The notes below the pieces were generated by a model that was given only the letters and a program-made list of their open reading frames with translations, was not told the origin of the DNA and did not search any database. A DNA stretch of 64,000 nucleotides from contig NZ_PYGI01000022.1 in assembly GCF_003014615.1 (NCBI RefSeq), positions 22,176 to 86,175 of the forward strand, in the 5' to 3' direction. The position numbers and the translations under genes were made by a program. This stretch comes from Marinobacterium halophilum (GTDB lineage: Bacteria > Pseudomonadota > Gammaproteobacteria > Pseudomonadales > Balneatricaceae). Positions 8,743-18,451 of the stretch are shown here, in pieces (within the stretch, counting starts at the first letter, position 1; each line of letters starts with the position of its first letter).

Positions 8743-11700
8743 ATGAATCACGCCTATCGTGTTGTCTGGAATCAGGCGCTTCAGGTCTGGATGGCGGTTG
8801 CCGAGATCAGCCGCAGTAAGGGTAAAACCAAAGCCTCGGTCCTGCTCAGCGGCCTGCTGCTGGGGGCATCGTCCGCCGGGGCGGTGGAGGAAACCTTTAC
8901 CGCGGCGTCCGGGAATTGGTGGGTTGGTAGCAACTGGGAGGACGGCACGGCTCCGGTTTCCGATGATAATTTGCAGCTGAATTTCGAATATGTCGATTTT
9001 GAAAACGGAGATAAGTCGACCCACGATCTTGGTAATTTGAAAGTAAACAGGCTCAATTTCTCCACCTCGAACCCGGTTTTCCCATTCATTGACATCGATG
9101 CGGCTAGTGTGGACGACAAACTCACTTTTGCCGGGGGAAACGCAACGATTGATATGTCATCACCTTCGGATGCCAGCTTTGAAGTATATATTAACCCTAA
9201 GGTAGTGCTCGATAGCACCCTTACGGTAGCTACCAGTGATTCAACATCGAACAATACTGTCCTTGTTACTGGCGGCATATCGGGAGTCGGTGGGCTCAGG
9301 GTTTCAGAGGGCGTGGCCGTTCATCTGGCCGCCAATGATGGCGGGCTTTATACCGGCGACACCACCATAGAAGCAGGCGGGATTCTAGTGAATGCTTGGC
9401 GCACGCCCAACGCTCTTAGTGCTGCATCCCGACATATCGTCAATGGCGAGCTCAGATTGCTCGAGTCTGGCGCCATCGGTGGTCTTGAAGGCAGTGGTCA
9501 GGTGACAATAGATGACGGGAAAAGCCTGGAAGTTCGCGTCCTGAATACCGACTCTGTTTTCTCTGGCGTTATAAGTGACTACTCAGGCTCCGGTAGTCTC
9601 AATAAAACCGGCAGCGGCACTCTGACGCTCACCGGTGCCAACACCTACACCGGCGGCACCACCATTTCCAATGGCACCCTGGCCGTGCGCAATGGCGGCA
9701 GTATAAGTCATGGGGCGACAGGGCTAACGGTGGGAGACGTCGCTGGTCAGGCCGGGGTTCTGGAGATCGGGGCGGATAGCTCCGTGACGAGTCACCGGTC
9801 CTATATTGGCAATACTGGGGTGGTTCGTGTTGGTGGCAGTGGTGCGCGATGGGAGGTGATGGATGGGCTCTATATAGGACAAGACAGCGAAGGAACCCTG
9901 GAGCTCCACGATGGCGGTGAGGTTGATATCACTGGAGAGCTGTATGTGGGGAGTAATGCTCCAGGCGTAGCTAGCCAAATCATCGTGGATGGCTCCGGGT
10001 CGGTTCTCAGAGGGGAGGAGTTGAGACTGGGAAACAGTGACACCCTGACCCTGGCAAACGGTGGCTCAGCATCCCTTAATGATGGCAGTGGTGAGGTTCG
10101 TTTTGAGGGTAATTGGTCGACCAGTGGCACTCTGAATTTCGGCACCTACAACCTGGGGGAAGCCACCACGGCTGGCGTCCTACAAGCCGGCAGCATCAAA
10201 GCGGTGTACGGACTCAGCACCCTCAATTTTAACCAGACCGATACCCTGAATTTGGAGGCCGATATTCTTGAGCATACGGGAACGGCCAGCGTTAACCAGC
10301 GTGGTATCGGCACCACCATCCTCACCGGCACCAACACCTACACCGGCGAGACCCGCATCTCCAACGGCACCCTGTCAGTCCAGGATGGCGGCAGCATCAG
10401 CCATGGCGCTGCGCAGATGAGTGTGGGCGATACCGCCAGCCAGACCGGCACCCTTGAGATCGGGGCGGGCAGCTCTGTGACGAGTCACCGGTCCTCTGTC
10501 GGCTTAGGCGGTACCGGGGTGGCTCGCGTCGGTGGCAGCGGCGCGCTGTGGCAATTGACAGAACAACTTTACGTTGGAGTCCGTAGCGAGGGCACCCTGG
10601 AACTCCACGATGGTGGTGAGGTAGAGGTTGCCAGCGTGCTTTACGTGGGCACTAACCAGGGTGTAACTGGTCGGGTAACCGTGGATGGCGCCGGGGCGGA
10701 GCTCAGGGCGTGGCGACTGGTCGTGGGGGACCCTGGAAACGGCACCCTGACCCTGGCGAATGGAGGCACGGTTTCAGTTGACGAGGGCACTGGAACGGTT
10801 TATGTAGGCGCCCAAGTCAATGGGCATGGCACCCTGAATTTCGGCGCCTACGACCTTGCTGATCCGACCACTGCGGGCGTGCTCGACGCTGACCGTCTCG
10901 AAATCGACCCTATTTATAGTGGAGGTACGGGCACCATCAATTTCAACCAGACCGACGACCTGAACCTGGCGGCCGATATCGTACAGGGCGGTGGAACGTC
11001 CAGCGTCAACCAGCGCGGCACCGGCACCACCATCCTCACGGGTAACAATGCCTATACGGGTGGCACCACGGTCTCTGGGGGCACCCTACTGGTCAATGGC
11101 TCTATCGCCAACTCACAGACTATTGTCAGTGGCGGCGTGTTGGGTGGCAGCGGGTCGGTTGCGGGTGTGACGCTCAATGGCGGCACCCTGGCCCCCGGCA
11201 ACTCCATCGGCACGCTCAGCACCGGTGATGTGACGGCTAACACCGGTTCTATCTTGCAATTCGAGGTGGACAGTAGTGGGGCCTCGGACACTTTGGCGGT
11301 GGCCGGTGGGGTGACCCTGAACGATGGTGTGATCATCGACATCATTGCCCTGGATGCTCTAGACAGCCTGCCAATCCATAGCCAGCACACCCTGATCGAT
11401 AATGATGGGGCAGATCCCATCGCTGGCAGCTTTACTCCGGGTACAGGCAGCCTCGGCAGTGACGGTGAACTGTTTTCTGTGCTTTCTACCACGGGCGGGG
11501 ATGGCAACGACCTGGCGGCTGACAGTTACCGTACCGGCATTACCCTTGCCGATGGCGCTACCTTCAGTGATGACCTGGCCTTTCCGGATCACTTCCCCGG
11601 TTTTACGTTTACCGTGGAGAGCGCAGACAGTGCAGCCTTTAGCGGCATTTTGGGAGAAAGCACCACGCCGGTATCCCTGAGCAAAAATGGCTCCGGTACC

Positions 11701-14157
11701 CTGGTTGTTACTGGAGCCAACACCTACACCGGCGGCACCACCATCTCCAACGGCACCCTGGCCGTGCGCGATGGCGGCAGCATCAGCCATGGCGCTGCAG
11801 TGATGACCGTGGGTGATACTGCAGGACAGACGGGCACTCTGGAAATTGGGCCGGGAAGTCTTGTCGCTAGTGCGCAAGCCACCATTGGGCAAGCAGGCGC
11901 GGGTGAGGTCGATATTGGCGGTACCGGTGCCCATTGGCAGGTTGATGGTCGCATCGATATGAATAGCGGCGGTTCTGGCATCCTGAGAATTCATGACGAA
12001 GGTGTTGTGGACGTCGCCCACGAGTTACGTGTTAGTTCTGACTCTGCGGTAAGGGTCAGTGGTCCTGGGTCTTCGCTGAATGCCGATAGTCTGTGGGTTG
12101 GGCTACGTGGCAGTGGTTCGTTGACACTGGAAAATGGCGGCAATGTATCGGTTGGAGAAGGGGGTCTATACCTGTCGGGGGACGACGGTACAGGGGTGCT
12201 CAATTTTGGCGGGTACGATTTGTCTGTCGCAAGTACTGCTGGGTCACTTGGAGCCGATACTATTGTAGTCGGTTCGGATGATGGGGGTGGTATGGGTATT
12301 ATCAATTTCAACCAGACCAATACCCTGACTCTGGCGGCTGATACGAGAGAGAGTCGCGGTTCGGGTAGCGTTCATCAGCGTGGTAGCGGCACAACCATCC
12401 TGACCGGCACACACTATTACACCGGCGATACCACCATTTCAGATGGCACTCTGCTGGTTAATGGCTCTATCGAACGTTCATCGATCAACGTCAACGGCGG
12501 TACCCTCGGTGGCAGCGGGTCGGTGGGTAACGTCACCGTCAACAGCGGTACTATCACTCCGGGTAACTCCATCGGCACGCTCACGGTGGGCGGCGACTGG
12601 ACCCTGGGGGCTGGGGCTACCTACGAGGTGGAACTGATCGGTGGCGGCACCACCGCCGGCACCCATAATGACCTGGTGGATGTGGCCGGTACTGCCACCA
12701 TTGCTGATGGAGCCCTGTTCCATGTGACACCAGAGAATGGAACGGATACAGGGCGCACAGGCTATTCCGATGGTGCCATCTATACCGTGGTTCAGACAGG
12801 TAGCGGTTTGACCGTCAACGGCCAGCAGACCGTGACCGATGACTACGCCTACCTGGATTTCCGTACCGACGATGACGGCAATGCCTATTACCTGATCAGT
12901 GATCTGCGGGTCATCACGCCGCCACCAGAGCCGGAGCCGGAACCGGAACCCGAGCCGGAACCGGAGCCAGAACCTGAGCCTGAGCCGGAACCTGAGCCTG
13001 AACCCGAGCCAGAGCCTGAACCGGAACCTGAGCCTGAGCCAGAACCGGAACCTGAGCCAGAACCAGAACCTGAGCCTGAGCCTGAGCCGGAACCCATTCA
13101 GAGCTTCTGTCTCGATGGCATGTCCGGCAACCAGTGTCGTACTGGTGATAGCGCCTTCAGACTGGCAGCGGGGCATCCTATATATGATCAGGTTCTGAAT
13201 ATGAGTGAAGCTCAGGCAAGGGCGGCGTTGAATGCGTTGTCGGGTGAGCTGCATGCCAGTGCCCGCGCCCAGCTGGCGACCCAGAGCGACGGTATTCGCC
13301 TGGCGGCACTGGAACGGCTGCAGTATGCCCCCAGGGATGAGAGCAGTGGTCTATGGTTCGACATGTTGTACGGCGACGCTGAACTGAATGGCAAGAGTGG
13401 CATCGCGACATTGGATAGCCAAAGCCGGGGCCTGTTACTGGGCGCTGATGGCCAACTGCAAAACGGCTGGCGCCTTGGGGTACTGGGTGGCTATCAGGAC
13501 AGTAATATGGACCTTGCTGCGCGCTCATCCTCTGCGGAAGTGGATAGTCTGTATCTGGGTGTTTATGCCTCTCGTCACTGGGACAACAACTGGCACCTGG
13601 GCTTAGGGGCTACGTTCGGGCAGCACCAGTTGCAAACGCAACGCCATGCGCTGGGCCAGACACTGAAAGCCGATTACGACGCCAGTAGCTGGCAAGCCTT
13701 TGCCGAAAGCGGCTATCGCTTCGAGTCTGATCATGGCTGGGTACAGCCGTTTGTGGGCCTGTCCTGGCTGAACCAGCGTAATGATAGGTTCACGGAATCT
13801 GGTGGCTCGGCGGCTCTGGCGGTGGAACGCACGGAGTCGAGTACCGGTTTTGCCAGTGTCGGTGTGCGCGGTGGCGCGGAGCTGGGCGCGGACCCTTTAC
13901 CGGTTCGCGTGCAGGGCTCTGTCAGCTGGCGCCATGCTGTTGAGGATATTGATACGGTCAGTGAGCACCGCTTCCTGGGCGGTGACAGCCGCTTTACGAT
14001 CAAGGGCGCGCCGATTGCCGAAAGTACGGTTGTGCTGGATGCGGGGCTGGTTGTGCCGGTTTCAGAGAATACCGATATCAGCTTTGGCTACAGAGGCGAA
14101 CACTCGGACGAGAGTGATGTGCAGGAAGGGTATATTCAGATGAGTGTGCGCTTCTAG
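8743..14157 (+). CDS. Giant type Va autotransporter with PATR repeats and Glu-Pro stalk
   Basis: 1804 residues starting at the ATG behind AGGGAGG (8731-8737); an in-frame upstream start at 8659 is rejected. Residues 1-30 are an extended signal peptide region ([16 protein letters not shown]), followed by a hydrophobic core and likely cleavage after AGA47. The passenger, to about 1390, is rich in Gly, Thr and Ser and contains five passenger-associated transport repeats (about residues 290, 522, 761, 983 and 1215), typical of beta-helical autotransporters. Residues 1396-1451 are 28 Glu-Pro dipeptides. The last ~275 residues form the outer-membrane beta-barrel, ending in an aromatic residue (SVRF). 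Adhesion or biofilm function is inferred, since no protease or lipase motif is visible. Confidence 0.92.
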   Translation: MNHAYRVVWNQALQVWMAVAEISRSKGKTKASVLLSGLLLGASSAGAVEETFTAASGNWWVGSNWEDGTAPVSDDNLQLNFEYVDFENGDKSTHDLGNLKVNRLNFSTSNPVFPFIDIDAASVDDKLTFAGGNATIDMSSPSDASFEVYINPKVVLDSTLTVATSDSTSNNTVLVTGGISGVGGLRVSEGVAVHLAANDGGLYTGDTTIEAGGILVNAWRTPNALSAASRHIVNGELRLLESGAIGGLEGSGQVTIDDGKSLEVRVLNTDSVFSGVISDYSGSGSLNKTGSGTLTLTGANTYTGGTTISNGTLAVRNGGSISHGATGLTVGDVAGQAGVLEIGADSSVTSHRSYIGNTGVVRVGGSGARWEVMDGLYIGQDSEGTLELHDGGEVDITGELYVGSNAPGVASQIIVDGSGSVLRGEELRLGNSDTLTLANGGSASLNDGSGEVRFEGNWSTSGTLNFGTYNLGEATTAGVLQAGSIKAVYGLSTLNFNQTDTLNLEADILEHTGTASVNQRGIGTTILTGTNTYTGETRISNGTLSVQDGGSISHGAAQMSVGDTASQTGTLEIGAGSSVTSHRSSVGLGGTGVARVGGSGALWQLTEQLYVGVRSEGTLELHDGGEVEVASVLYVGTNQGVTGRVTVDGAGAELRAWRLVVGDPGNGTLTLANGGTVSVDEGTGTVYVGAQVNGHGTLNFGAYDLADPTTAGVLDADRLEIDPIYSGGTGTINFNQTDDLNLAADIVQGGGTSSVNQRGTGTTILTGNNAYTGGTTVSGGTLLVNGSIANSQTIVSGGVLGGSGSVAGVTLNGGTLAPGNSIGTLSTGDVTANTGSILQFEVDSSGASDTLAVAGGVTLNDGVIIDIIALDALDSLPIHSQHTLIDNDGADPIAGSFTPGTGSLGSDGELFSVLSTTGGDGNDLAADSYRTGITLADGATFSDDLAFPDHFPGFTFTVESADSAAFSGILGESTTPVSLSKNGSGTLVVTGANTYTGGTTISNGTLAVRDGGSISHGAAVMTVGDTAGQTGTLEIGPGSLVASAQATIGQAGAGEVDIGGTGAHWQVDGRIDMNSGGSGILRIHDEGVVDVAHELRVSSDSAVRVSGPGSSLNADSLWVGLRGSGSLTLENGGNVSVGEGGLYLSGDDGTGVLNFGGYDLSVASTAGSLGADTIVVGSDDGGGMGIINFNQTNTLTLAADTRESRGSGSVHQRGSGTTILTGTHYYTGDTTISDGTLLVNGSIERSSINVNGGTLGGSGSVGNVTVNSGTITPGNSIGTLTVGGDWTLGAGATYEVELIGGGTTAGTHNDLVDVAGTATIADGALFHVTPENGTDTGRTGYSDGAIYTVVQTGSGLTVNGQQTVTDDYAYLDFRTDDDGNAYYLISDLRVITPPPEPEPEPEPEPEPEPEPEPEPEPEPEPEPEPEPEPEPEPEPEPEPEPEPEPEPEPEPIQSFCLDGMSGNQCRTGDSAFRLAAGHPIYDQVLNMSEAQARAALNALSGELHASARAQLATQSDGIRLAALERLQYAPRDESSGLWFDMLYGDAELNGKSGIATLDSQSRGLLLGADGQLQNGWRLGVLGGYQDSNMDLAARSSSAEVDSLYLGVYASRHWDNNWHLGLGATFGQHQLQTQRHALGQTLKADYDASSWQAFAESGYRFESDHGWVQPFVGLSWLNQRNDRFTESGGSAALAVERTESSTGFASVGVRGGAELGADPLPVRVQGSVSWRHAVEDIDTVSEHRFLGGDSRFTIKGAPIAESTVVLDAGLVVPVSENTDISFGYRGEHSDESDVQEGYIQMSVRF
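9601..12480 (+). repeat. Modular passenger repeats of the autotransporter, period about 700 bp
   Basis: Segments starting near 9601, 10303, 11017, 11689 and 12385 each begin with a GSGT-type PATR core followed by [18 protein letters not shown] sequence. The copies at about 9640-9720 and 11718-11800 are nearly identical in DNA, and the one at 10320-10410 is close. They were built by internal duplication and could recombine. Confidence 0.75.
12928..13095 (+). repeat. (Glu-Pro)28 hexanucleotide repeat
   Basis: 168 bp encode 28 uninterrupted EP dipeptides (residues 1396-1451). Codons vary among GAG/GAA and CCG/CCT/CCA/CCC, so the DNA is a degenerate 6-bp tandem repeat. Gain or loss of units stays in frame. 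EP tracts form stiff extended spacers, so this likely lifts the passenger away from the barrel. Confidence 0.95.
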
Positions 14158-14169
14158 TCCAGAAGCATG

Positions 14170-14206
14170 GTCATGGCAGGCGCAAAGCGATATTGCCTGC
14201 CATGAC
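14170..14206. terminator. Hairpin after the autotransporter
   Basis: A perfect 12-bp inverted repeat (GTCATGGCAGGC at 14170-14181, GCCTGCCATGAC at 14195-14206) with a 13-nt loop, placed 13 bp after the stop between convergent genes. No T-tract follows. Confidence 0.55.
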
Positions 14207-14209
14207 GGA

Positions 14210-14235
14210 GCCTGGCACCGGAGTCGGTGTCAGGC
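14210..14235. terminator. Second hairpin between the autotransporter and ychF
   Basis: GCCTGGCACCG / CGGTGTCAGGC, an 11-bp stem with one G-T type mismatch and a 4-nt loop, directly after the first hairpin. It could end ychF transcripts on the minus strand. Confidence 0.45.
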
Positions 14236-14242
14236 GATGGGC

Positions 14243-15334
14243 TTATACGTTGAAACGGAAATGCACGACATCGCCATCCTTGACGATGTATTCCTTGCCT
14301 TCCAGACGCCAGCGACCGGCATCTTTTGCACCCTGTTCGCCGTTATGGGCGATGAAATCATCGTAGCTGATCACTTCGGCACGGATGAAGCCTTTCTCGA
14401 AGTCGGTGTGGATCACACCAGCCGCCTGAGGGGCGGTTGCGCCGATTTTGACGGTCCAGGCGCGGACTTCCTTCACCCCGGCGGTGAAATAGGTCTGCAG
14501 GCCCAGCAGGCGGTAGCCAGCGCGGATGACACGGTCCAGGCCCGGCTCTTCCATGCCCATCTCCTGCAGGAATTCGACTTTCTCGTCATCTTCCAGCTCA
14601 GCGATTTCGGATTCCAGCTTGTTACAGATGGCAACCACTTCGGCACCTTCGGAAGCCGCCAGTTCCTTCACCTGATCCAGGTGCGGGTTGTTCTCGAAGC
14701 CGTCCTCAGCCACGTTGGCGATGTACATCGTCGGCTTGGTGGTCAGCAGGTGGAAGGTTTGCACCAGCTTCTGCTCGTCTTCGTTAAGGCCCAGGCCGCG
14801 TACCGGCAGACCTTCGGCCAGGTGCGGGATCATTTTTTCCAGCAGGGCCTTGGCTGCAATCGCTTCCTTGTCGCCGCCCTTGGCATTGCGCTGTACGCGC
14901 TGCAACTGCTTCTCGCAGGAATCAAGATCCGCCAGTGCCAGTTCCATGTTGATGGTTTCGATGTCGTCCAGCGGGTGGATACGGTTGGCGACGTGGATGA
15001 CATTGTCGTCCTCGAAGCAACGCACGACATGTGCAATCGCATCAGTCTCGCGAATGTTGGCGAGGAACTTGTTACCCAGGCCTTCACCCTTGGATGCGCC
15101 CGCCACCAGACCGGCGATGTCGACGAACTCCATGGTGGTCGGCAGTACGCGCTCGGGCTTGACGATCTCGGCCAGTGCGTTCAGCCGCGGGTCCGGCATC
15201 GGTACCACACCGGCGTTCGGCTCGATGGTACAGAAGGGGAAGTTCTCGGCGTCGATGCCCGCTTTGGTCAGGGCATTGAAGAGCGTAGACTTGCCGACGT
15301 TAGGCAGGCCGACAATACCGCATTTGAAACCCAT
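14243..15334 (-). CDS. ychF: Redox-regulated ATPase YchF (Obg-like)
   Basis: 363 residues, the family's usual length. The P-loop GLPNVGKST starts at residue 8, and the C-terminal TGS-like domain ends with [15 protein letters not shown]. YchF proteins bind ATP rather than GTP because the G4 motif is altered (here CNKLE region), and associate with ribosomes. It lies 21 bp downstream of pth, the usual pth-ychF pair. Confidence 0.96.
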   Translation of the reverse strand: MGFKCGIVGLPNVGKSTLFNALTKAGIDAENFPFCTIEPNAGVVPMPDPRLNALAEIVKPERVLPTTMEFVDIAGLVAGASKGEGLGNKFLANIRETDAIAHVVRCFEDDNVIHVANRIHPLDDIETINMELALADLDSCEKQLQRVQRNAKGGDKEAIAAKALLEKMIPHLAEGLPVRGLGLNEDEQKLVQTFHLLTTKPTMYIANVAEDGFENNPHLDQVKELAASEGAEVVAICNKLESEIAELEDDEKVEFLQEMGMEEPGLDRVIRAGYRLLGLQTYFTAGVKEVRAWTVKIGATAPQAAGVIHTDFEKGFIRAEVISYDDFIAHNGEQGAKDAGRWRLEGKEYIVKDGDVVHFRFNV

Positions 15335-15355
15335 GGTCAGATCCTGTGATTGAGG

Positions 15356-15943
15356 TTAGCCGTTAAAGCTGTGAAGCTGGTTCATTGCCCGTGCCCAGTC
15401 GCCGCCAACAGCAAGTGGCAGGGCGTGCAGAGCTTCATCAATTGCCGCCTGTGTTTTGTCGCGCTCGGATACGGGGGCCTTGCTCAGGACGAAATCGGAG
15501 ACCTGAGCCGCACTTCCGGGGTGGCCGATGCCAACACGCAGGCGATAGAAATTCTTGTCATTCCCCAGTTGACTGATGATGTCGCGCAAGCCGTTGTGAC
15601 CGCCATGGCCGCCGCCCAATTTCAGGCGTGCAGTGCCGGGCTGAATATCCAGCTCATCGTGAACAACCAGTATGTCACTGGTAGGAATCTTGTAGAAGTT
15701 GGCAAGTGCCGCCACGGCTTGTCCGCTGCGATTCATGTAGGTGGTAGGAATCAACAGGTGAACGGGGCGGTGGTCGATAATGACCTTGCCATATAGGCCG
15801 AAGAATTTCTTCTCCGCTTTCAGAGGGGTGTGCTGGTGGGCAGCAAGCTGCTCCACCAGCGCAGCACCAGCATTATGGCGGGTTTGGCTGTACTCTGCCC
15901 CAGGGTTACCGAGGCCGACGATCAGTTGAATCCGGTCTTTCAT
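15356..15943 (-). CDS. pth: Peptidyl-tRNA hydrolase
   Basis: 195 residues. The N-terminus [19 protein letters not shown] holds the conserved Asn and catalytic His (about residue 24), and [11 protein letters not shown] supplies the conserved Asp. The enzyme frees tRNA from stalled peptidyl-tRNA. It sits in the prs-rplY-pth-ychF series on the minus strand, 21 bp from rplY and from ychF. Confidence 0.97.
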   Translation of the reverse strand: MKDRIQLIVGLGNPGAEYSQTRHNAGAALVEQLAAHQHTPLKAEKKFFGLYGKVIIDHRPVHLLIPTTYMNRSGQAVAALANFYKIPTSDILVVHDELDIQPGTARLKLGGGHGGHNGLRDIISQLGNDKNFYRLRVGIGHPGSAAQVSDFVLSKAPVSERDKTQAAIDEALHALPLAVGGDWARAMNQLHSFNG

Positions 15944-15964
15944 GCCAGTGCCTGTCGCCTACGC

Positions 15965-16555
15965 TTACTTGGCTGCGCGGGCGCCACGCGGAGCGTAGCA
16001 GTAACCGATACTCTGGTCGTGGTCTTCACCGCGACGCAGGGCAACGATTTCAACACCTTCCGGCACGGTGATGTCAGAAGTGTGAGCAATCTGACCCAGT
16101 GCGATGTTGCTCAGATCAACTTCCAGAGCTTCCGGCAGATCTTTCGGCAGACACAGGATTTCGACAGTAGACGCTTCCTGAGCGAACTTGGCAGCGGCCT
16201 TGGCAGCAGCGGATTTTTCGAAGTTAACGAAAGCAACCGGTACCTGCAGCTTGATCTTCTGGTTGTCGTCGATGCGCTGGAAGTCAGCGTGCAGAACGAC
16301 CGGCTTGGACGGGTGGCGCTGCAGGTCCTTGATGATGACCTTTTCAGTCTGACCTTCCAGGTTGATGTCCAGAATGGAAGAGTAGAAACCGTCTTCCAGC
16401 AGCATGCGGTACAGGTCTTTACCGATTACGGAAACAGCTTTCGGTTCAGCAGAACCGTAGATGATGCCCGGTACCAGACCTTCACGACGCAGGCGGCGGC
16501 TCGCACCTTTCCCCTGATCGTTACGCGCAACTGCGTCAACAGTAAATTTAGCCAT
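15965..16555 (-). CDS. rplY: 50S ribosomal protein L25 (CTC-type)
   Basis: 196 residues, the long bacterial form with an N-terminal 5S rRNA-binding domain (about 1-90) and a C-terminal TL5/CTC beta domain, unlike the short enteric L25. Motifs include SRRLRREGLVPGIIYG near the N-terminus and the Ala-rich end. An AAGGT ribosome site precedes the ATG. It has its own 123-bp upstream gap after prs. Confidence 0.96.
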   Translation of the reverse strand: MAKFTVDAVARNDQGKGASRRLRREGLVPGIIYGSAEPKAVSVIGKDLYRMLLEDGFYSSILDINLEGQTEKVIIKDLQRHPSKPVVLHADFQRIDDNQKIKLQVPVAFVNFEKSAAAKAAAKFAQEASTVEILCLPKDLPEALEVDLSNIALGQIAHTSDITVPEGVEIVALRRGEDHDQSIGYCYAPRGARAAK

Positions 16556-16620
16556 GTGATTGTTTACCTTATATATTAAAGCTGCATACCCCCGCGACCA
16601 GAAGCATGCAGCATGTGGGC

Positions 16621-16660
16621 GGCCCGTTATGGGCCTGTTAAGTCACGGGGCAAGCCCGTG
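16621..16660 (-). terminator. Two short hairpins in the prs-rplY gap
   Basis: CACGGG/CCCGTG (16644-16660) and GGCCC/GGGCC (16621-16635) follow the prs stop in the direction of transcription. Neither is followed by a T-run, so partial termination or RNA processing is possible. Confidence 0.3.
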
Positions 16661-16678
16661 GTTCAGTGCCGGTTCCGG

Positions 16679-17620
16679 TTAGCGGAACATGGCGCTGATG
16701 GATTCTTCGTTGCAGACGCGACGCAGCGCTTCTGCCAACAGCGGCGACAGTGACAACTGACGAATCTTGTCACATTTCTGCGCCTGTTCGGACAGCGGGA
16801 TGGTGTCGGAAACAACCATCTCATCCAGTTCCGAAGCGATAATGTTATTGATCGCAGGACCAGACAGTACCGGGTGCGTCACATAGGACACCACGCGGGC
16901 TGCGCCTTTTTCTTTCAATGCCTTGGCGGCTTTGCACAGTGTACCTGCTGTATCGCACATGTCGTCGACCAGGATACAGGTGCGGCCGGCAACATCACCG
17001 ATGATGTTCATGACCTGAGCTTCATTGGCGCGCTCACGGCGCTTGTCAATGATCGCCAGATCGCAATCCAGCTGCTTGGCCACGGCGCGGGCACGGACAA
17101 CGCCGCCCACATCCGGTGATACCACGATGACATCTTCGTACTGCTGGTCGATGATGTCGTCGAGCAGGATCGGCGAACCATAGACGTTATCGACAGGAAT
17201 GTCGAAGAAGCCCTGGATCTGGTCAGCGTGCAGGTCGACGGTGAGAACACGGTCGATGCCAACGCTGGAGATCATGCTGGCCACGACTTTGGCGCTGATC
17301 GGCACACGTGCGGAACGCGGACGGCGATCCTGACGGGCGTAGCCAAAGTAGGGGATAACAGCGGTGATACGGGTGGCTGATGCGCGACGCATGGCGTCAG
17401 CGAAAACGATCAGCTCCATCAGATTGTCATTGGTCGGTGCACAGGTGGACTGGATGATGAACACATCCTTGCCGCGCACGTTTTCCTGAACTTCAACACT
17501 GACTTCGCCGTCACTGAAGCGGCCTACGTGTGCTTTGCCCATGGGAATATCGAGGCGTTCGACAACTTTCTGAGCCAGCTCCGGGTTTGCATTGCCGGTG
17601 AAGACCATCATTTTAGACAC
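16679..17620 (-). CDS. prs: Ribose-phosphate pyrophosphokinase (PRPP synthetase)
   Basis: Makes PRPP from ribose-5-phosphate and ATP for nucleotide, His and Trp synthesis. I place the start at a GTG (codon at 17618-17620, [15 protein letters not shown]) because AGAAGG lies 9-14 nt upstream and the resulting 313 residues match the usual length; a longer frame reaches 17677. Visible motifs are the [10 protein letters not shown] loop, [12 protein letters not shown], and the PRPP-binding loop [11 protein letters not shown]. The gene follows a tRNA-Gln, as in many gammaproteobacteria. Confidence 0.95.
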   Translation of the reverse strand: MSKMMVFTGNANPELAQKVVERLDIPMGKAHVGRFSDGEVSVEVQENVRGKDVFIIQSTCAPTNDNLMELIVFADAMRRASATRITAVIPYFGYARQDRRPRSARVPISAKVVASMISSVGIDRVLTVDLHADQIQGFFDIPVDNVYGSPILLDDIIDQQYEDVIVVSPDVGGVVRARAVAKQLDCDLAIIDKRRERANEAQVMNIIGDVAGRTCILVDDMCDTAGTLCKAAKALKEKGAARVVSYVTHPVLSGPAINNIIASELDEMVVSDTIPLSEQAQKCDKIRQLSLSPLLAEALRRVCNEESISAMFR

Positions 17621-17683
17621 GGCGATTACCTTCTCGATTGCGTCGGAGTTTGATGTAGTAGAGAGGAAGTCAGTCATGGTAAT

Positions 17684-17758
17684 TGGCTGGGGTAGCAGGA
17701 TTCGAACCTGCGCATGCTGGAATCAGAATCCAGTGCCTTACCGCTTGGCGATACCCCA
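17684..17758 (-). tRNA. tRNA-Gln (anticodon CTG) upstream of prs
   Basis: 75 nt with encoded CCA and anticodon loop TTCTGAT (CTG). It lies 63 bp before the prs start and is probably in the same transcript. Nearly identical to the tRNA at 6012-6086 apart from the acceptor stem. Confidence 0.96.
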
Positions 17759-17863
17759 GTCGTTCTCCTGTGGTGAGAACCACGCTCCAAGAAGGCGCAT
17801 ATTTTCTACAAGGTGCTGACCAAAATCAACCCCTGCAGCAAATTTGTTCCTGTTTTTCGACCA

Positions 17864-18451
17864 TTAAGGGTCGGTGCCGGGTTCCCATTCATTGATAATG
17901 ACGGTGATTTTCATGTCTTCACGGCTCAGGCGCAGTTTTTCCGGCAATACCCGGCCGACCGCTTGGGTCAGACGCGGGTATTCAATACGCCACCCGGATT
18001 GAGTGAAGCCCGATCCCGTTGTTGCGTAGCGATGAGGCGCACCAGAGGGGGCCGGAATGCCGCGAATCCAGAATTGTGCCTGGGTCAGGGGCAAGTGCCA
18101 GCCCAGCAGCTGCTGCATCAGGGCTTCCGGCGTACGGGCACGATGGATTTCGGGTTCACCGGCGCGTTGCAGGCTGACTTCCTGTGCATTGCCATCGATG
18201 CTCATGCCGCCCTGGCCGAGCGGGCCGCTGATGCGAATGCGGTAGCGATCCTGGTCCTGCTGCCAGTTCAGATTGGCGCTTTGGCTGTCGTCGGCCCAGC
18301 GGATACCGATACGGCCTTGTGCCGACCACTGTTGCAGGTTCATGGCCTGCTCCGGGTCGATCACCAGCGGGGCAGTCGGTGGCTGCTTCAGGGTGCTGCA
18401 GCCACTGAGCAGGGTCAGCAGCAGGATGCCGAATAATACAGGCATGCGCAT
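17864..18451 (-). CDS. lolB: Outer-membrane lipoprotein receptor LolB
   Basis: 195 residues with a lipoprotein signal (LLTLLSGC, Cys18 as the lipidated residue). The mature part contains WSAQGRIGIRW and WIRGIPAPSG, typical of LolB, which takes lipoproteins from LolA and inserts them in the outer membrane. Its start overlaps the stop of the TPR gene by one base (TGATG), which indicates translational coupling. Downstream, ispE is expected but only 105 bp without a gene separates it from the tRNA. Confidence 0.92.
   Translation of the reverse strand: MRMPVLFGILLLTLLSGCSTLKQPPTAPLVIDPEQAMNLQQWSAQGRIGIRWADDSQSANLNWQQDQDRYRIRISGPLGQGGMSIDGNAQEVSLQRAGEPEIHRARTPEALMQQLLGWHLPLTQAQFWIRGIPAPSGAPHRYATTGSGFTQSGWRIEYPRLTQAVGRVLPEKLRLSREDMKITVIINEWEPGTDP

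Noticed and set aside
12928..13095. Tandem repeat that might be taken for a CRISPR array
   Set aside because: There are no spacers; it is a coding 6-bp repeat in frame with the autotransporter.
12888..13097. Minus-strand ORF made of Gly-Ser repeats
   Set aside because: It is the complementary reading of the Glu-Pro repeat in the autotransporter and has no other content.
14144..15349. Long plus-strand ORF opposite ychF
   Set aside because: It is an antisense frame of a well-conserved gene with no family pattern.
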